A stretch of 64,000 nucleotides of DNA from HGM11412 sp045536025 (GTDB lineage Bacteria; Bacillota; Clostridia; Christensenellales; Borkfalkiaceae), in assembly GCA_045536025.1 (NCBI GenBank), contig JAZSMT010000025.1, forward strand, positions 11,139 through 75,138, in the 5' to 3' direction. The notes under the pieces were generated by a model. That model was not told where the DNA came from. It did no database searches and saw only the letters and a program-made list of their open reading frames with translations. The position numbers and the translations under genes were made by a program. Below, one piece after another: positions 48,897-57,586 of the stretch. Every line of letters begins with the position of its first letter. Position 1 is the stretch's first letter.

Positions 48897-49921
48897 AAAA
48901 TAAGAAAATAACCATTATTGGCTACTTTATATTCTTTTTAGTAGTAGCAACGGTAATGACGGTATCGTTTTTTGCTTATGCAATCGTTAACGAAAAGACG
49001 GACGGCAACGTAACCTCTATAGTAGTTACGATGCTAATAGTTATTATTTTATTATCGCTTGCATGCACGCTTGCCGATATTTTAAGACGTAAAATTATGA
49101 TAGAAAAGCCCGTTCAAAAAATCTTGACTGCTACTGATAGAATGAGCGAGGGCGATTTTTCTGTGAGGGTTAATCCAACTCACAGCTACGAAAGTTACGA
49201 CGAATACGATTTGATTATGGAAAATCTTAATCGTTTGGCAGGGGAGCTTGAAAAGAGTGAAATACTTAAAACCGATTTTATCTCTAACGTTTCGCATGAA
49301 ATCAAAACTCCTTTATCTAACATAAAAAACTATGCAACCCTATTAAAGCGTGACGGTATTGACAATGCGACCAAAAATAAATACTTAGCCGTAATTTTAT
49401 CGTCTACGCAAAGGCTTTCAAACCTCGTATCCAACGTATTAAAACTTAATAAACTTGAAAATCAAGAACTTGTTATCGAGATTGAGAATTTCAAGCTTGA
49501 TGGACTGCTTGCAGAGTGTATATTGAGCTTCGAGCAGGCAATAGAAGATAAAAATATAACCCTCGATTGCGATATTGACGAGGTTGAAATTAACTCTTCA
49601 AAGGGTTATTTGGAAATCGTTTTAAATAACTTGATTTCAAACGCAGTTAAGTTTACGCCAAACGGTGGAAAGGTTGCCGTCAGCTTAAAAAAATATGGCA
49701 ATAAGGCGGAAATTACCGTATCCGATACGGGTGTTGGTATTTCTAAAGAAGTGGGCGAAAGGATATTTGACAAGTTTTATCAGGCTGACAGCTCGCACTC
49801 GGAAGAGGGTAACGGCTTAGGGCTTGCGCTTGTTAAAAAAGTTGTAGACGTTTTAGGTGGTGAAATTTACGTAACTAGTGAAAAAGGTGTGGGAAGTTCG
49901 TTCACTATCGTTGTAAGGTGA
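48893..49921 (+). CDS. Membrane sensor histidine kinase
   Basis: A 342-residue kinase. It has two transmembrane helices (about residues 7-30 and 42-63) separated by only about ten residues, so there is essentially no external sensor domain; it may sense within the membrane or through an accessory protein. A HAMP-like linker follows, then the H-box ISNVSHEIKTPLSN, and the ATPase boxes LNNLISNAVKF, DTGVGI and GNGLGLALVKK. The three membrane protein genes just downstream are candidates for its accessory or target. Confidence 0.9.
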   Translation: MKNKKITIIGYFIFFLVVATVMTVSFFAYAIVNEKTDGNVTSIVVTMLIVIILLSLACTLADILRRKIMIEKPVQKILTATDRMSEGDFSVRVNPTHSYESYDEYDLIMENLNRLAGELEKSEILKTDFISNVSHEIKTPLSNIKNYATLLKRDGIDNATKNKYLAVILSSTQRLSNLVSNVLKLNKLENQELVIEIENFKLDGLLAECILSFEQAIEDKNITLDCDIDEVEINSSKGYLEIVLNNLISNAVKFTPNGGKVAVSLKKYGNKAEITVSDTGVGISKEVGERIFDKFYQADSSHSEEGNGLGLALVKKVVDVLGGEIYVTSEKGVGSSFTIVVR

Positions 49922-49928
49922 GTTGTAA

Positions 49929-50852
49929 ATGGATAAGTTTAGAAAAATATTAAAATTTTTACTTAGTCCGCCTGTAAAATTTTTAGTGTTTAGTTACGTT
50001 TTGACAGTATTGTCAATAGCAGGTGCTTTAACCTTCGTTATAATAGACGACGGCACGCAAGCTGTAATCTCAATTCTTTCATACGTTTTTTACGCTTTAG
50101 CGGCGATAACGCTTGGTTATTCGGTATACACGATTGTAAAATTCGTGCCTAAAATGAAGGCGTCTGTAATAGCTTTTATAAAAAGACACAAAATGCTTAA
50201 CCACATGATGGAAAGCTATGATTACAGAACTATTGTTTTTGCCGGCGTTTCGCTTACGATAAATTTACTTTACGTTGCCTTTAACGGCGTGGTCGCTATC
50301 ATAGAACTTTCAATTTGGTACGGTGCGCTTGCAATTTACTATTTGTTATTAACGGGTATGCGCTTTTTGATACTGTTTTATCAAGGCGCAAAGCGTAAAG
50401 ACCAAAACCTTGTAGGCAATAAAGTTACCGAAGTTAAAAAATATCGCTTAGTAGGATATATTTTAACCCTAATGCCCCTTGCGCTTTCTTTTGCAATACT
50501 TGAAATGGTTGCCGACGGAAAGGCTTTTATACGTATCGGTTGGACGATATACGCCGTTGCGGCATATACTTTTTTTAAGCTAACACTTGCAATTTACAAT
50601 ATTATTAAATCTAAAAAATCTGACGACGCGACCATTAGAGGCTTGCGCTCGATAAGTTTGGCGGACGCGTCGGTTTCACTTCTTGCATTGCAAACAACTT
50701 TGCTCTTTACATTTTCAGACGGGCAGGGCGTAGGCTTTGCAAACGCCTTGACGGGCGCTACCGTATGCTTATTTACTTTACTGCTTGGCATATATATGGT
50801 AATAAATTCTAACAAACAACTTAAAAATTATATAAAGGAAACTAATGGATAA
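49929..50852 (+). CDS. Multi-pass membrane protein, unknown function
   Basis: A 307-residue hydrophobic protein with roughly eight transmembrane segments and short loops; a basic loop (IKRHKMLNHMMESYDYR) lies near residue 85. No transporter or enzyme motif was recognised. It begins 7 bases after the histidine kinase gene and overlaps the next gene by 8, so all four appear to be one operon. It could be a sensor partner or a regulated envelope protein; this is inference from position only. Confidence 0.75.
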   Translation: MDKFRKILKFLLSPPVKFLVFSYVLTVLSIAGALTFVIIDDGTQAVISILSYVFYALAAITLGYSVYTIVKFVPKMKASVIAFIKRHKMLNHMMESYDYRTIVFAGVSLTINLLYVAFNGVVAIIELSIWYGALAIYYLLLTGMRFLILFYQGAKRKDQNLVGNKVTEVKKYRLVGYILTLMPLALSFAILEMVADGKAFIRIGWTIYAVAAYTFFKLTLAIYNIIKSKKSDDATIRGLRSISLADASVSLLALQTTLLFTFSDGQGVGFANALTGATVCLFTLLLGIYMVINSNKQLKNYIKETNG

Positions 50853-51225
50853 ATTTGAATTTAAATATTCGGCACTTGATGAAAAGGAACGCGCCGAAAT
50901 AAAAAACATACGTAGTAGATACGAAAGTAAATCACAAACTGAAAGCAAACTCGAAAGAATAAGAAGGCTCGACGCTATGGTAAACGGTATCCCCAAAGCC
51001 GTTTCGATTTCGGTAGGCGTAATAGGTCTTTTAATTTTCGGGCTAGGCTTTTCAATGGTGCTTGAATTTAATATGCCGTTGTGGGGGGTAATCGTTGCGC
51101 TTATAGGTGTAATTCCCACGGCGCTAGCATATCTCGTTTTTAAATGGGTGCTTAAAAAGTTAAAGGCTAAATACGGAGATGAAATACTTTCAATCACCGA
51201 AGAGTTACTCGGCGAAAATAAGTAA
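50845..51225 (+). CDS. Small two-helix membrane protein (paralogue 1)
   Basis: A 126-residue protein: a charged N-terminal helix (EKERAEIKNIRSRYESKSQTE), two transmembrane helices (about residues 53-75 and 80-105) and a basic tail ending ILSITEELLGE. It shares order, spacing and motifs (IRSRY/IRESY, GLGFSM/GTGMCL, SITEELL/SLTDELL) with the gene at 51345, so the two are paralogues. AAAGGAAACTA precedes the ATG. Function unknown. Confidence 0.75.
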   Translation: MDKFEFKYSALDEKERAEIKNIRSRYESKSQTESKLERIRRLDAMVNGIPKAVSISVGVIGLLIFGLGFSMVLEFNMPLWGVIVALIGVIPTALAYLVFKWVLKKLKAKYGDEILSITEELLGENK

Positions 51226-51344
51226 ATTTCAACTTTAACATAATTTTAACAAAACCTTTTCAAATAGTTAATTAATTTTTATTAAACCCTTAACATGTGG
51301 TGAGTATAATGATGGTATAAATTGAAAAGGAGAGTTTAAAAATT

Positions 51345-51686
51345 ATGTCATCAAGAGAAATTAACGAAATTAACAAAATTAGAGAAAGCTACATTCAAAA
51401 GGAAGCAACCAAGGTTGACGAACTTAAGGCGCTCGATAAAAAGGTGAAAATGCCTGCGCTTATCTTTGCGTACGTGTTTGGAACTATCGGCTCGCTCGTT
51501 TTTGGTACTGGTATGTGCCTTGCAATGAAAATAATAGGCGATTTAATGATGCTTGGTATCGTAGTGGGCGTAGTAGGTATTTTAATGGTAAGCGTAAATT
51601 ATTTCATTTATAAAAATATGCTTTCTTCAAGAAAGAAAAAATATCAACAAAAAATTTTGTCGCTTACTGACGAACTTTTAAATTAA
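51345..51686 (+). CDS. Small two-helix membrane protein (paralogue 2)
   Basis: A 113-residue protein built like the preceding one: coiled charged N-terminus (INKIRESYIQKEATKVDELK), helix IFAYVFGTIGSLVFGTGM, helix MMLGIVVGVVGILMVSVNY, and a basic tail ending LSLTDELLN. AAGGAGAG lies upstream. It has its own likely -10 (TATAAT, 51305-51310) and a terminator, so it can be expressed apart from the kinase operon. Function unknown. Confidence 0.8.
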   Translation: MSSREINEINKIRESYIQKEATKVDELKALDKKVKMPALIFAYVFGTIGSLVFGTGMCLAMKIIGDLMMLGIVVGVVGILMVSVNYFIYKNMLSSRKKKYQQKILSLTDELLN

Positions 51687-51701
51687 CTTGTCAAAAATAA
51701 C

Positions 51702-51730
51702 AAAAAAGGAAGAAATTCTTCCTTTTTTTT
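51702..51730 (+). terminator. Terminator of paralogue 2
   Basis: AAAAAAGGAAG-AAATT-CTTCC followed by TTTTTTTT. Confidence 0.85.
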
Positions 51731-51745
51731 CATATAATACACACA

Positions 51746-51765
51746 TTATAATGTTAACATTATAA
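51746..51765. promoter_or_regulatory. 20-bp perfect palindrome upstream of cls
   Basis: TTATAATGTTAACATTATAA, 17 bases before the cls ATG; it includes a -10-like TATAAT. Its core ATGTTAACAT recurs in the palindrome on the panT-coaX promoter (35122-35135). Confidence 0.55.
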
Positions 51766-51782
51766 AAAACGGAGAATTTACT

Positions 51783-53315
51783 ATGAATAAGCCTAAAAAA
51801 TTTAAGTATATTCCGCTTAGATATATAATAGCTATGCTTATTGCGGTTTTAGAAATCGTTACTATAATAGGCATAGTCGTAGCGCTATGCTATTACGTTC
51901 CTTATTTTTACACGCTTGCCATAATTACTGAAATAGCCTGCGCTATAAAAATAATAGCGTCAGACGATAACCCCGATTATAAAGTTCCGTGGCTGGTTGT
52001 CGTTTTAGTTATACCCGTGGCTGGTTTTATGCTATATTTTATCTTTTCTTCAAGAAAGCTCAAGAAAAAATACATAAAAAGGCTTAAAGATATTGACAAA
52101 AGCACCTACGATAAAAGTGACAAATATGAATTTTCATTGCTTAACGAGGATGAGGTTGTAGCTTATAATCAGTTCAAAATGCTGTCTAAAATATCTGGAG
52201 CGCACCTTTTTACTAATACTAAAACTGAGTATTATGGCAATATTTCAGAACTTTCAAAAACGATGCTTGTTGACCTTAAAAAGGCTAAAAAATTTATATT
52301 TTTGGAGTTTTTTATAATAGATGACGGTGTTTTTTGGAATTCCGTTCACGAAATTTTAATAAAAAAAGCGCAAGAGGGCGTTGACGTTAGAGTGGTGTTT
52401 GACGATATCGGCTGTATGAGAACCTTACCGGGCAATTACTCTAAAACACTTGAAAAAGAGGGTATAAAAGCAGTACAGTTTTCAAGGCTAAACGGCAATG
52501 CTGACAGCGAGTTTAATAACAGAAATCACCGCAAAATGCTAATAATTGACGGTAAAATTGGATACACGGGCGGTTTTAATATTGCAGACGAATACGTAAA
52601 CATTATTAAGCGTTTCGGGCACTGGAAGGATTGTGGTATCAGGCTTTACGGCGAAGGTGTTTGGGAGCTTACTAAACTGTTTTTGATTGATTACGGTATA
52701 AACGTTAAAAAGTTAGTTGAAACGCCTGATAACTGTTTCCCTAAAGAAATAGTTAAAGAATTTCATGGTTACGTTATGCCGTTTGGCGACGGACCTAAAC
52801 CGCTGTATCCAAGGTGTGTTTCAAAATCGGTTATTCAAAACCTCCTTGCTTGTGCTAAGCGTTACGTGTATATTACAACGCCTTATCTCATTATTGATAA
52901 CGATTTATTAACCGATATAGAAAACGCCTCCTTACGAGGGGTGGACGTAAAAATTATCGTTCCGCATATTCCCGATAAAAAGCTGGTTTTTACAATGACT
53001 AAAAGCTACTATTCTCGTCTTATGAGCGCGGGTGTTAAAATTTACGAATATACACCTGGGTTTATGCATGCAAAAACCTATCTAGTTGATGACGAATACG
53101 CAATGGTAGGAACTATAAATTTAGATTATCGCTCACTAGTTCATCACTTTGAAAACGGTGTTTTGCTTTATAAAACCGAGAGTATAAAAGACGTAAAGAA
53201 AGACGTTTTAAGCGTTATAGACAGCTCGCACGAGGTAAGAACTGAAGAGCTTAAAAATAGCCTTACGCAAAGGTTTATAAGCTCACTCGTTAGAATATTT
53301 GCTCCGCTACTATAA
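51783..53315 (+). CDS. cls: Cardiolipin synthase
   Basis: A 510-residue phospholipase D-type enzyme that joins two phosphatidylglycerols. Two N-terminal transmembrane helices (about residues 15-37 and 65-82) are followed by two HKD motifs: HRKMLIIDGKIGYTGGFN (near 253) and HAKTYLVDDEYAMVGTINLD (near 425). Length and layout are those of bacterial Cls. CGGAGAA precedes the ATG. It is monocistronic, with a shared terminator after it. Confidence 0.95.
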   Translation: MNKPKKFKYIPLRYIIAMLIAVLEIVTIIGIVVALCYYVPYFYTLAIITEIACAIKIIASDDNPDYKVPWLVVVLVIPVAGFMLYFIFSSRKLKKKYIKRLKDIDKSTYDKSDKYEFSLLNEDEVVAYNQFKMLSKISGAHLFTNTKTEYYGNISELSKTMLVDLKKAKKFIFLEFFIIDDGVFWNSVHEILIKKAQEGVDVRVVFDDIGCMRTLPGNYSKTLEKEGIKAVQFSRLNGNADSEFNNRNHRKMLIIDGKIGYTGGFNIADEYVNIIKRFGHWKDCGIRLYGEGVWELTKLFLIDYGINVKKLVETPDNCFPKEIVKEFHGYVMPFGDGPKPLYPRCVSKSVIQNLLACAKRYVYITTPYLIIDNDLLTDIENASLRGVDVKIIVPHIPDKKLVFTMTKSYYSRLMSAGVKIYEYTPGFMHAKTYLVDDEYAMVGTINLDYRSLVHHFENGVLLYKTESIKDVKKDVLSVIDSSHEVRTEELKNSLTQRFISSLVRIFAPLL

Positions 53316-53317
53316 TA

Positions 53318-53347
53318 AAAAAACGAAGTCACTTGACTTCGTTTTTT
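53318..53347. terminator. Bidirectional terminator cls/XRE gene
   Basis: ACGAAGTCA-CT-TGACTTCGT with A and T tracts. The stop codon of the minus-strand gene lies inside the stem. Confidence 0.85.
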
Positions 53348-53955
53348 GATTTTCTTTTAAATTTTATGTGGGGGATTGAAAGGTAACCGTAAAATAGTAA
53401 AAACGCTATTTGAATAGGTATGCCTATAAAATATACGTAGTGACTAACGGGAGTTACGTTAATTAAATATAGGTGTAGAGCAACCAAAGTTGACCAAATA
53501 ATGCCCGTAATTGAGATAAACTGAAAAAGCTGATTTTTGAATACGCACGAAAATACCAAAAACAGTATAAACGAAACGGGAACGGCTGTTATAAAGCAAA
53601 GCCAAAACCTATAATCGTTTTCAAAAACAGCGCTCAAAGTTACGAAAGCAAGAAGAGCAACCAGCCACACGATACAGTCGGCAAGCAAGGGTATTATTAT
53701 AGACCTTACTTTATTAGCGGGCATTTTAGCACGCTTTTTTTCCGAAAGCAAGTCGTTAAGCGTAATGCCAAAAATTTGTGATATTTGATACAAAACGTAA
53801 GTATCAGGAAGGCTTTCACCGCTTTCCCATTTAGCAACGGCTTTATCCGAATAATTAAGTTTTTCAGCGAGTGAGGCTTGGGTTAGATTGTGGTATTTTC
53901 TATACTTTACTATGTTTTTAGCAACCACGCTGTTGAACTGTTCTTTACTTTGCAT
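53329..53955 (-). CDS. XRE-family HTH protein with membrane domain
   Basis: A 208-residue protein. Residues 8-70 are an XRE HTH (NLTQASLAEKLNYSDKAVAKWESG, in parts), followed by about four transmembrane helices (90-195). HTH plus membrane helices is a known pattern for one-component regulators and stress sensors in Firmicutes. There is no ribosome site; TATAAT ends only six bases before the ATG, so the mRNA should be leaderless. It is divergent from pepP, and the shared intergenic region carries an inverted repeat that it might bind. Confidence 0.88.
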   Translation of the reverse strand: MQSKEQFNSVVAKNIVKYRKYHNLTQASLAEKLNYSDKAVAKWESGESLPDTYVLYQISQIFGITLNDLLSEKKRAKMPANKVRSIIIPLLADCIVWLVALLAFVTLSAVFENDYRFWLCFITAVPVSFILFLVFSCVFKNQLFQFISITGIIWSTLVALHLYLINVTPVSHYVYFIGIPIQIAFLLFYGYLSIPHIKFKRKSKNEVK

Positions 53956-53961
53956 ACTTAA

Positions 53962-53989
53962 ATTATAATCTTTTCGCTAAAAATTTCAA
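53962..53989 (-). promoter_or_regulatory. Promoter of the XRE membrane regulator (leaderless)
   Basis: On the minus strand: TTGAAA (53989-53984), 16 bases, TATAAT (53967-53962). Six bases then lead to the ATG, the same geometry as at 7530-7564. Confidence 0.75.
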
Positions 53990-53994
53990 GTGTT

Positions 53995-54079
53995 TTTAGG
54001 CGTAAAAGAAATAAAACTTCAATTCTTATAGATTTTTTCGACAAACAATTATCTAAAAGTTAAAAATTTTACGCCTAAA
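53995..54079. promoter_or_regulatory. Inverted-repeat pair in the divergent promoter region
   Basis: TTTAGGCGTAAAA (53995-54007) and its exact reverse complement TTTTACGCCTAAA (54067-54079) lie 59 bases apart. The right arm ends one base before the pepP -35 box and the left arm lies just upstream of the XRE -35 box. They look like paired operator half-sites or a loop-forming site. Confidence 0.55.
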
Positions 54080-54080
54080 G

Positions 54081-54109
54081 TTGACTAAATATATTAAGTA
54101 TGTTAATAT
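54081..54109 (+). promoter_or_regulatory. pepP-efp promoter
   Basis: TTGACT (54081-54086), 17 bases, extended -10 TGTTAATAT (TAATAT 54104-54109). The ATG is only 13 bases further on, leaving a leader of about six bases and no ribosome site. Confidence 0.75.
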
Positions 54110-54122
54110 ATATACGGTCAGT

Positions 54123-55145
54123 ATGAAAGATTTAGATATAAGCGCCGTTATATTGCAAGACGGTGATTTAATATTCAGCTATAGCGGGTTTTACGTTGAC
54201 GATGGCTATTTGGTAATTGTTGGCGATAAAAACTATCTTTTAACGGATGGGCGCTATATTGAGCACGCTAAATTACAAGCAAGGGCAGAGTGTTATTTAT
54301 TATCCGAGCTACCGCTTGAAAAGCTTTTACAAGATTGTGGCGTTAAAAGCGTTGGGCTAGTTTATAATTACACTTCGGCAACCCTTTACAGTCGTCTAGT
54401 TTCACTCGGCTATTTAGTTTATGATTATACCGAAAGTTACAATAAGTTTTCGGCTATAAAAACGGAGAGTGAGTTATCTAAAATTCAAAAGGCGTGCGAA
54501 ATTACTGAAAAAGCTTTCGAAAAAACTTTACCCTTTATAAAAGAGGGAGTTACGGAACTTGAAGTTTCAGCAGTTTTAGAATATAACTTTAAGCTACTTG
54601 GAGGGGCTGTTGGCTTTGAGTCTATAGTGGCGTTTGGAAAGGGTAGCTCCGTTCCGCACTATAAAACCGCAGATAAAAAGCTTGAAAAAAACACGCCAAT
54701 TCTTATGGACTTTGGCTGTAGCTATCAAGGTTATTTATCCGATATAACGCGAACTTTATTTTTTGGCGAGCCGTCGTACGAATTTTTAAGAGTTTATAAC
54801 GCCGTAAAATGCGCGCAAGATTATGCTTATAGAAATATCCGTTCGGGTATGACTTGTCGCTCGGCAGATATTCTTGCAAGAAATTATCTTAAAAGTTGTG
54901 GGCTTGATGAGTATTTTGCTCACTCACTCGGGCACGGCATAGGCGTAAAAATTCACGAATATCCAACTTTAAGCCCTAGGTGTGACGCGGTGCTTGAAGA
55001 CGGTATGGTTTTTTCAATCGAGCCGGGCGTATATCTCGAAAACAAGTTCGGCGTGCGAATTGAAGATACGGTTGTACTTAGTGGCGGTAAGTGCAAATCG
55101 TTAATGAAAAGTAGTAAAGACCCGATAATTTTATCGGTGAAATAA
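54123..55145 (+). CDS. M24-family aminopeptidase (Xaa-Pro peptidase-like)
   Basis: About 340 residues. The N-terminal creatinase-like domain is followed by the pita-bread fold with five metal ligands: MDFGCSYQGYLSDITRT (two Asp), LGHGIGVKIHE (His), IEPGVY (Glu) and VRIEDTV (Glu). Bacillus pairs such a gene with efp, as here. The ATG at 54123 is the first that lies downstream of the promoter; the frame is open further back, through the promoter itself. Expected to cleave X-Pro peptides in the cytosol. Confidence 0.88.
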   Translation: MKDLDISAVILQDGDLIFSYSGFYVDDGYLVIVGDKNYLLTDGRYIEHAKLQARAECYLLSELPLEKLLQDCGVKSVGLVYNYTSATLYSRLVSLGYLVYDYTESYNKFSAIKTESELSKIQKACEITEKAFEKTLPFIKEGVTELEVSAVLEYNFKLLGGAVGFESIVAFGKGSSVPHYKTADKKLEKNTPILMDFGCSYQGYLSDITRTLFFGEPSYEFLRVYNAVKCAQDYAYRNIRSGMTCRSADILARNYLKSCGLDEYFAHSLGHGIGVKIHEYPTLSPRCDAVLEDGMVFSIEPGVYLENKFGVRIEDTVVLSGGKCKSLMKSSKDPIILSVK

Positions 55146-55175
55146 AAAATAATTTTTCAAGGAGAAAATTTTAAT

Positions 55176-55736
55176 ATGGTATTAGCAGGCGATTTAAGAA
55201 AAGGCGTAACCATCGAATACGAGGGTAAGATTTACACGGTTGTTGACTTTTTACACGTTAAACCGGGTAAGGGTGCAGCGTTCGTAAGAACTACGCTTAA
55301 AAACATTGTTGACGGTAAGGTTTTACAAATTACTTTCAACCCCACCGAAAAGTTTGAAAACGCGATTATCGAAACCAAGAAGATGACTTATTCGTATAAC
55401 GACGGTGAACTTTACTACTTCATGGACGAAGAGTATAATATGGAACCTCTTAACTACGACCAAGTTGAAGACGCGCTTAAATACGTTAAAGAAAACGACC
55501 CCGTAACGGTTAAGTTCTACAAGGGTAAGGCTTTCTCGGTAGAGTGCGAAAACTTCGTTGAGCTTGAGGTTATCGAAGCTGAGCCAAGCGTAGCAGGCAA
55601 CACCGCTACCAACGCTACCAAGCAGGTTAAAATCGAAACGGGGCTTTATATTCAAGTGCCTATGTTTGTTAACGAGGGTGACGTTATTCGTATTGACACT
55701 CGTACCGGCGACTATATGGAAAGAGTTAAAAAATAA
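55176..55736 (+). CDS. efp: Elongation factor P
   Basis: A 186-residue tRNA-mimic factor that relieves ribosomes stalled at proline runs. Three beta-barrel domains are visible: AGDLRKGVTIEYEGKIYTV, then HVKPGKGAAFVRT with the tip Lys, then GLYIQVPMFVNEGDVIRIDTRTGDY at the C-terminus in parts. The tip reads PGKG, so a Lys is available, with no modification gene seen nearby. AAGGAG stands before the ATG. A terminator follows. Confidence 0.96.
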   Translation: MVLAGDLRKGVTIEYEGKIYTVVDFLHVKPGKGAAFVRTTLKNIVDGKVLQITFNPTEKFENAIIETKKMTYSYNDGELYYFMDEEYNMEPLNYDQVEDALKYVKENDPVTVKFYKGKAFSVECENFVELEVIEAEPSVAGNTATNATKQVKIETGLYIQVPMFVNEGDVIRIDTRTGDYMERVKK

Positions 55737-55744
55737 TTTTTCTT

Positions 55745-55773
55745 TACCTGACAGCGATATATCCTGTCAGGTA
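55745..55773 (+). terminator. Terminator-like hairpin after efp
   Basis: TACCTGACAG pairs with CTGTCAGGTA. The following T run is interrupted (ATTTCAATTTTT) and leads straight into the SDR start, so it may be partial. Confidence 0.6.
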
Positions 55774-55784
55774 TTTCAATTTTT

Positions 55785-56492
55785 ATGAAAACGGCTATTA
55801 TTACGGGTGCAAGTAGCGGAATAGGCTACGCCACCGCCATAAAACTTAAAAGCGAGGGGTATAACGTAGTTGGCAGTTACTTGACCAATGAAGAAAGTGC
55901 CAAGCGACTTGAAAGGGACTACGGCATACCGTGTATCAAGTGCGACGTTTCGGTTGAAAGCGACGTGAACGCACTTTTTGACTATGCCGAAAAAAGATAC
56001 TCTAAGCCCACGCTCGTTATAGCAAACGCAGGCGTTGCTTTACCACAAAAATTGCTTATTGACGTTGGCGCAGAAGATATAAAAAGGGTGGTAAACGTCA
56101 ATTTAATAGGAACGCTTTTTACTAATAAGAGGGCGGTTTTATCAATGCTTGAAAATGGTGGCAGGATAATTAACGTTTCTTCAATATTTGCCTTAGAGGG
56201 CGGTAGTTGTGAGGTTGCTTATTCGGCAACGAAGGCTGGTATTTTAGGAATTACCGAAGCGTTGTCTAACGAGCTTTGTTCTTCTCAAATTGAGGTTTTA
56301 TCATTAGTTTTAGGGCTTATTGATACGCCAATGAACGCCCATTTAAGCCAAAGTGATAAGATAGAGTTTGTAAATAGCTGTGGCTTAAACACAGTTCCTA
56401 CCGCAAGCGACGTTGCTAGTGAAATTTATAAAATAGTAGCTGATGAAAGCAATTTAAACGGTAAAATTATTAACGTTTTTACTAAAAATTAA
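55785..56492 (+). CDS. Short-chain dehydrogenase/reductase (FabG-like)
   Basis: A 235-residue SDR. IITGASSGIGYATAIKL is the NAD(P) motif, ANAG follows, and INVSS...AYSATKAG holds the Ser-Tyr-Lys catalytic set. Length and motifs fit 3-oxoacyl-ACP reductases and related SDRs; the substrate is unknown, and no fatty acid genes are adjacent. No ribosome site is visible between the efp hairpin and the ATG. Confidence 0.85.
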   Translation: MKTAIITGASSGIGYATAIKLKSEGYNVVGSYLTNEESAKRLERDYGIPCIKCDVSVESDVNALFDYAEKRYSKPTLVIANAGVALPQKLLIDVGAEDIKRVVNVNLIGTLFTNKRAVLSMLENGGRIINVSSIFALEGGSCEVAYSATKAGILGITEALSNELCSSQIEVLSLVLGLIDTPMNAHLSQSDKIEFVNSCGLNTVPTASDVASEIYKIVADESNLNGKIINVFTKN

Positions 56493-56572
56493 TAAATTTC
56501 GTAATTTTTTATAAAAATTAAAGGTTATTTTGCAAAATTATTGTATATATTTAATAATTCACGAGAGGTTAA

Positions 56573-57577
56573 ATGCAAAGATTATCCGTTAAAGAGTTAA
56601 CACTTAAAAAAGAAGACGCGTTTTTATCCCCTTTCGCGGTTAAATCGAAAGATACGCTCGGTAGGAGGCTCGAGGAAACGCCTTGCTCTATGCGTACGGA
56701 ATTTCAGCGCGATAGAGATAGAATAATATACTCAAGGGCGTTTATAAGGTTAAAAAACAAAACGCAAGTGTTTTTCTCGCCCGAGGGCGACCATTATATG
56801 ACGAGGCTTACGCATACGCTTGACGTGTCGCAAATAGCAAGGTCGATAGCAAGGGCGTTATCGCTTAACGAGGATTTAACCGAGGCTATTGCACTTGGGC
56901 ACGATTTAGGGCACACTCCTTTCGGGCACGCAGGCGAGAGGGTTTTGTCAAAACTTTCGCCAAACGGATTTAAGCACAACGAGCAGTCATTAAGGGTGGT
57001 TGACGTGCTTGAAAATTCAGGTAAAGGCTTAAACCTTACAAGTGAGGTGCGCGACGGTATACTCAATCATAAGACGGGTACTCACCCTAAAACCTTAGAG
57101 GGGCAAGTGGTATCTTTATCTGACCGAATAGCTTACTTAAATCACGACGTGGACGACGCCGTTAGAAAGGGCGTTATAAAAGCTACCGAACTTCCCGATA
57201 TGGTTTTAAAAGTTCTTGGCGCAACGTCGAGGGAAAGAATTAACAAAATGATAAGCTCAGCGTACGAAAACAGCGTTTTAAAAAACGTAGTTTCGCTCGC
57301 TCCCGAGGTAGACGAGGCTATGACTGAGCTGAGAAGTTTTATGTTTGAAAGGGTGTATATGATGGAAACTGCCAAAAAGGAAGAGGAACGGGCAGGTCAA
57401 ATGCTTTCTTGCATGTACGACTACTTTTCAAAAAATAGCGATAAATTACCTCAAATGTATAAAAACCTTCTTGATAGTTACGATTTATCTACCGTTATTT
57501 GCGATTATTTATCGGGTATGACGGATAGATATGCAATCAAGATTTTTTCGCAAATTTTTATTCCGCAAAGTTTTTAA
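56573..57577 (+). CDS. dgt: dGTP triphosphohydrolase-like protein
   Basis: A 334-residue HD-domain protein. Its TRLTHTLDVSQIARSIARAL, HDLGHTPFGHAGE and LSDRIAYLNHDVDDA segments are the Dgt signature with all HD metal ligands. It hydrolyses dNTPs to nucleosides and tripolyphosphate. GAGAGG precedes the ATG. In many Firmicutes it stands immediately before dnaG, as here with a 9-base gap. Confidence 0.92.
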   Translation: MQRLSVKELTLKKEDAFLSPFAVKSKDTLGRRLEETPCSMRTEFQRDRDRIIYSRAFIRLKNKTQVFFSPEGDHYMTRLTHTLDVSQIARSIARALSLNEDLTEAIALGHDLGHTPFGHAGERVLSKLSPNGFKHNEQSLRVVDVLENSGKGLNLTSEVRDGILNHKTGTHPKTLEGQVVSLSDRIAYLNHDVDDAVRKGVIKATELPDMVLKVLGATSRERINKMISSAYENSVLKNVVSLAPEVDEAMTELRSFMFERVYMMETAKKEEERAGQMLSCMYDYFSKNSDKLPQMYKNLLDSYDLSTVICDYLSGMTDRYAIKIFSQIFIPQSF

Positions 57578-57586
57578 GGGGGTTAA

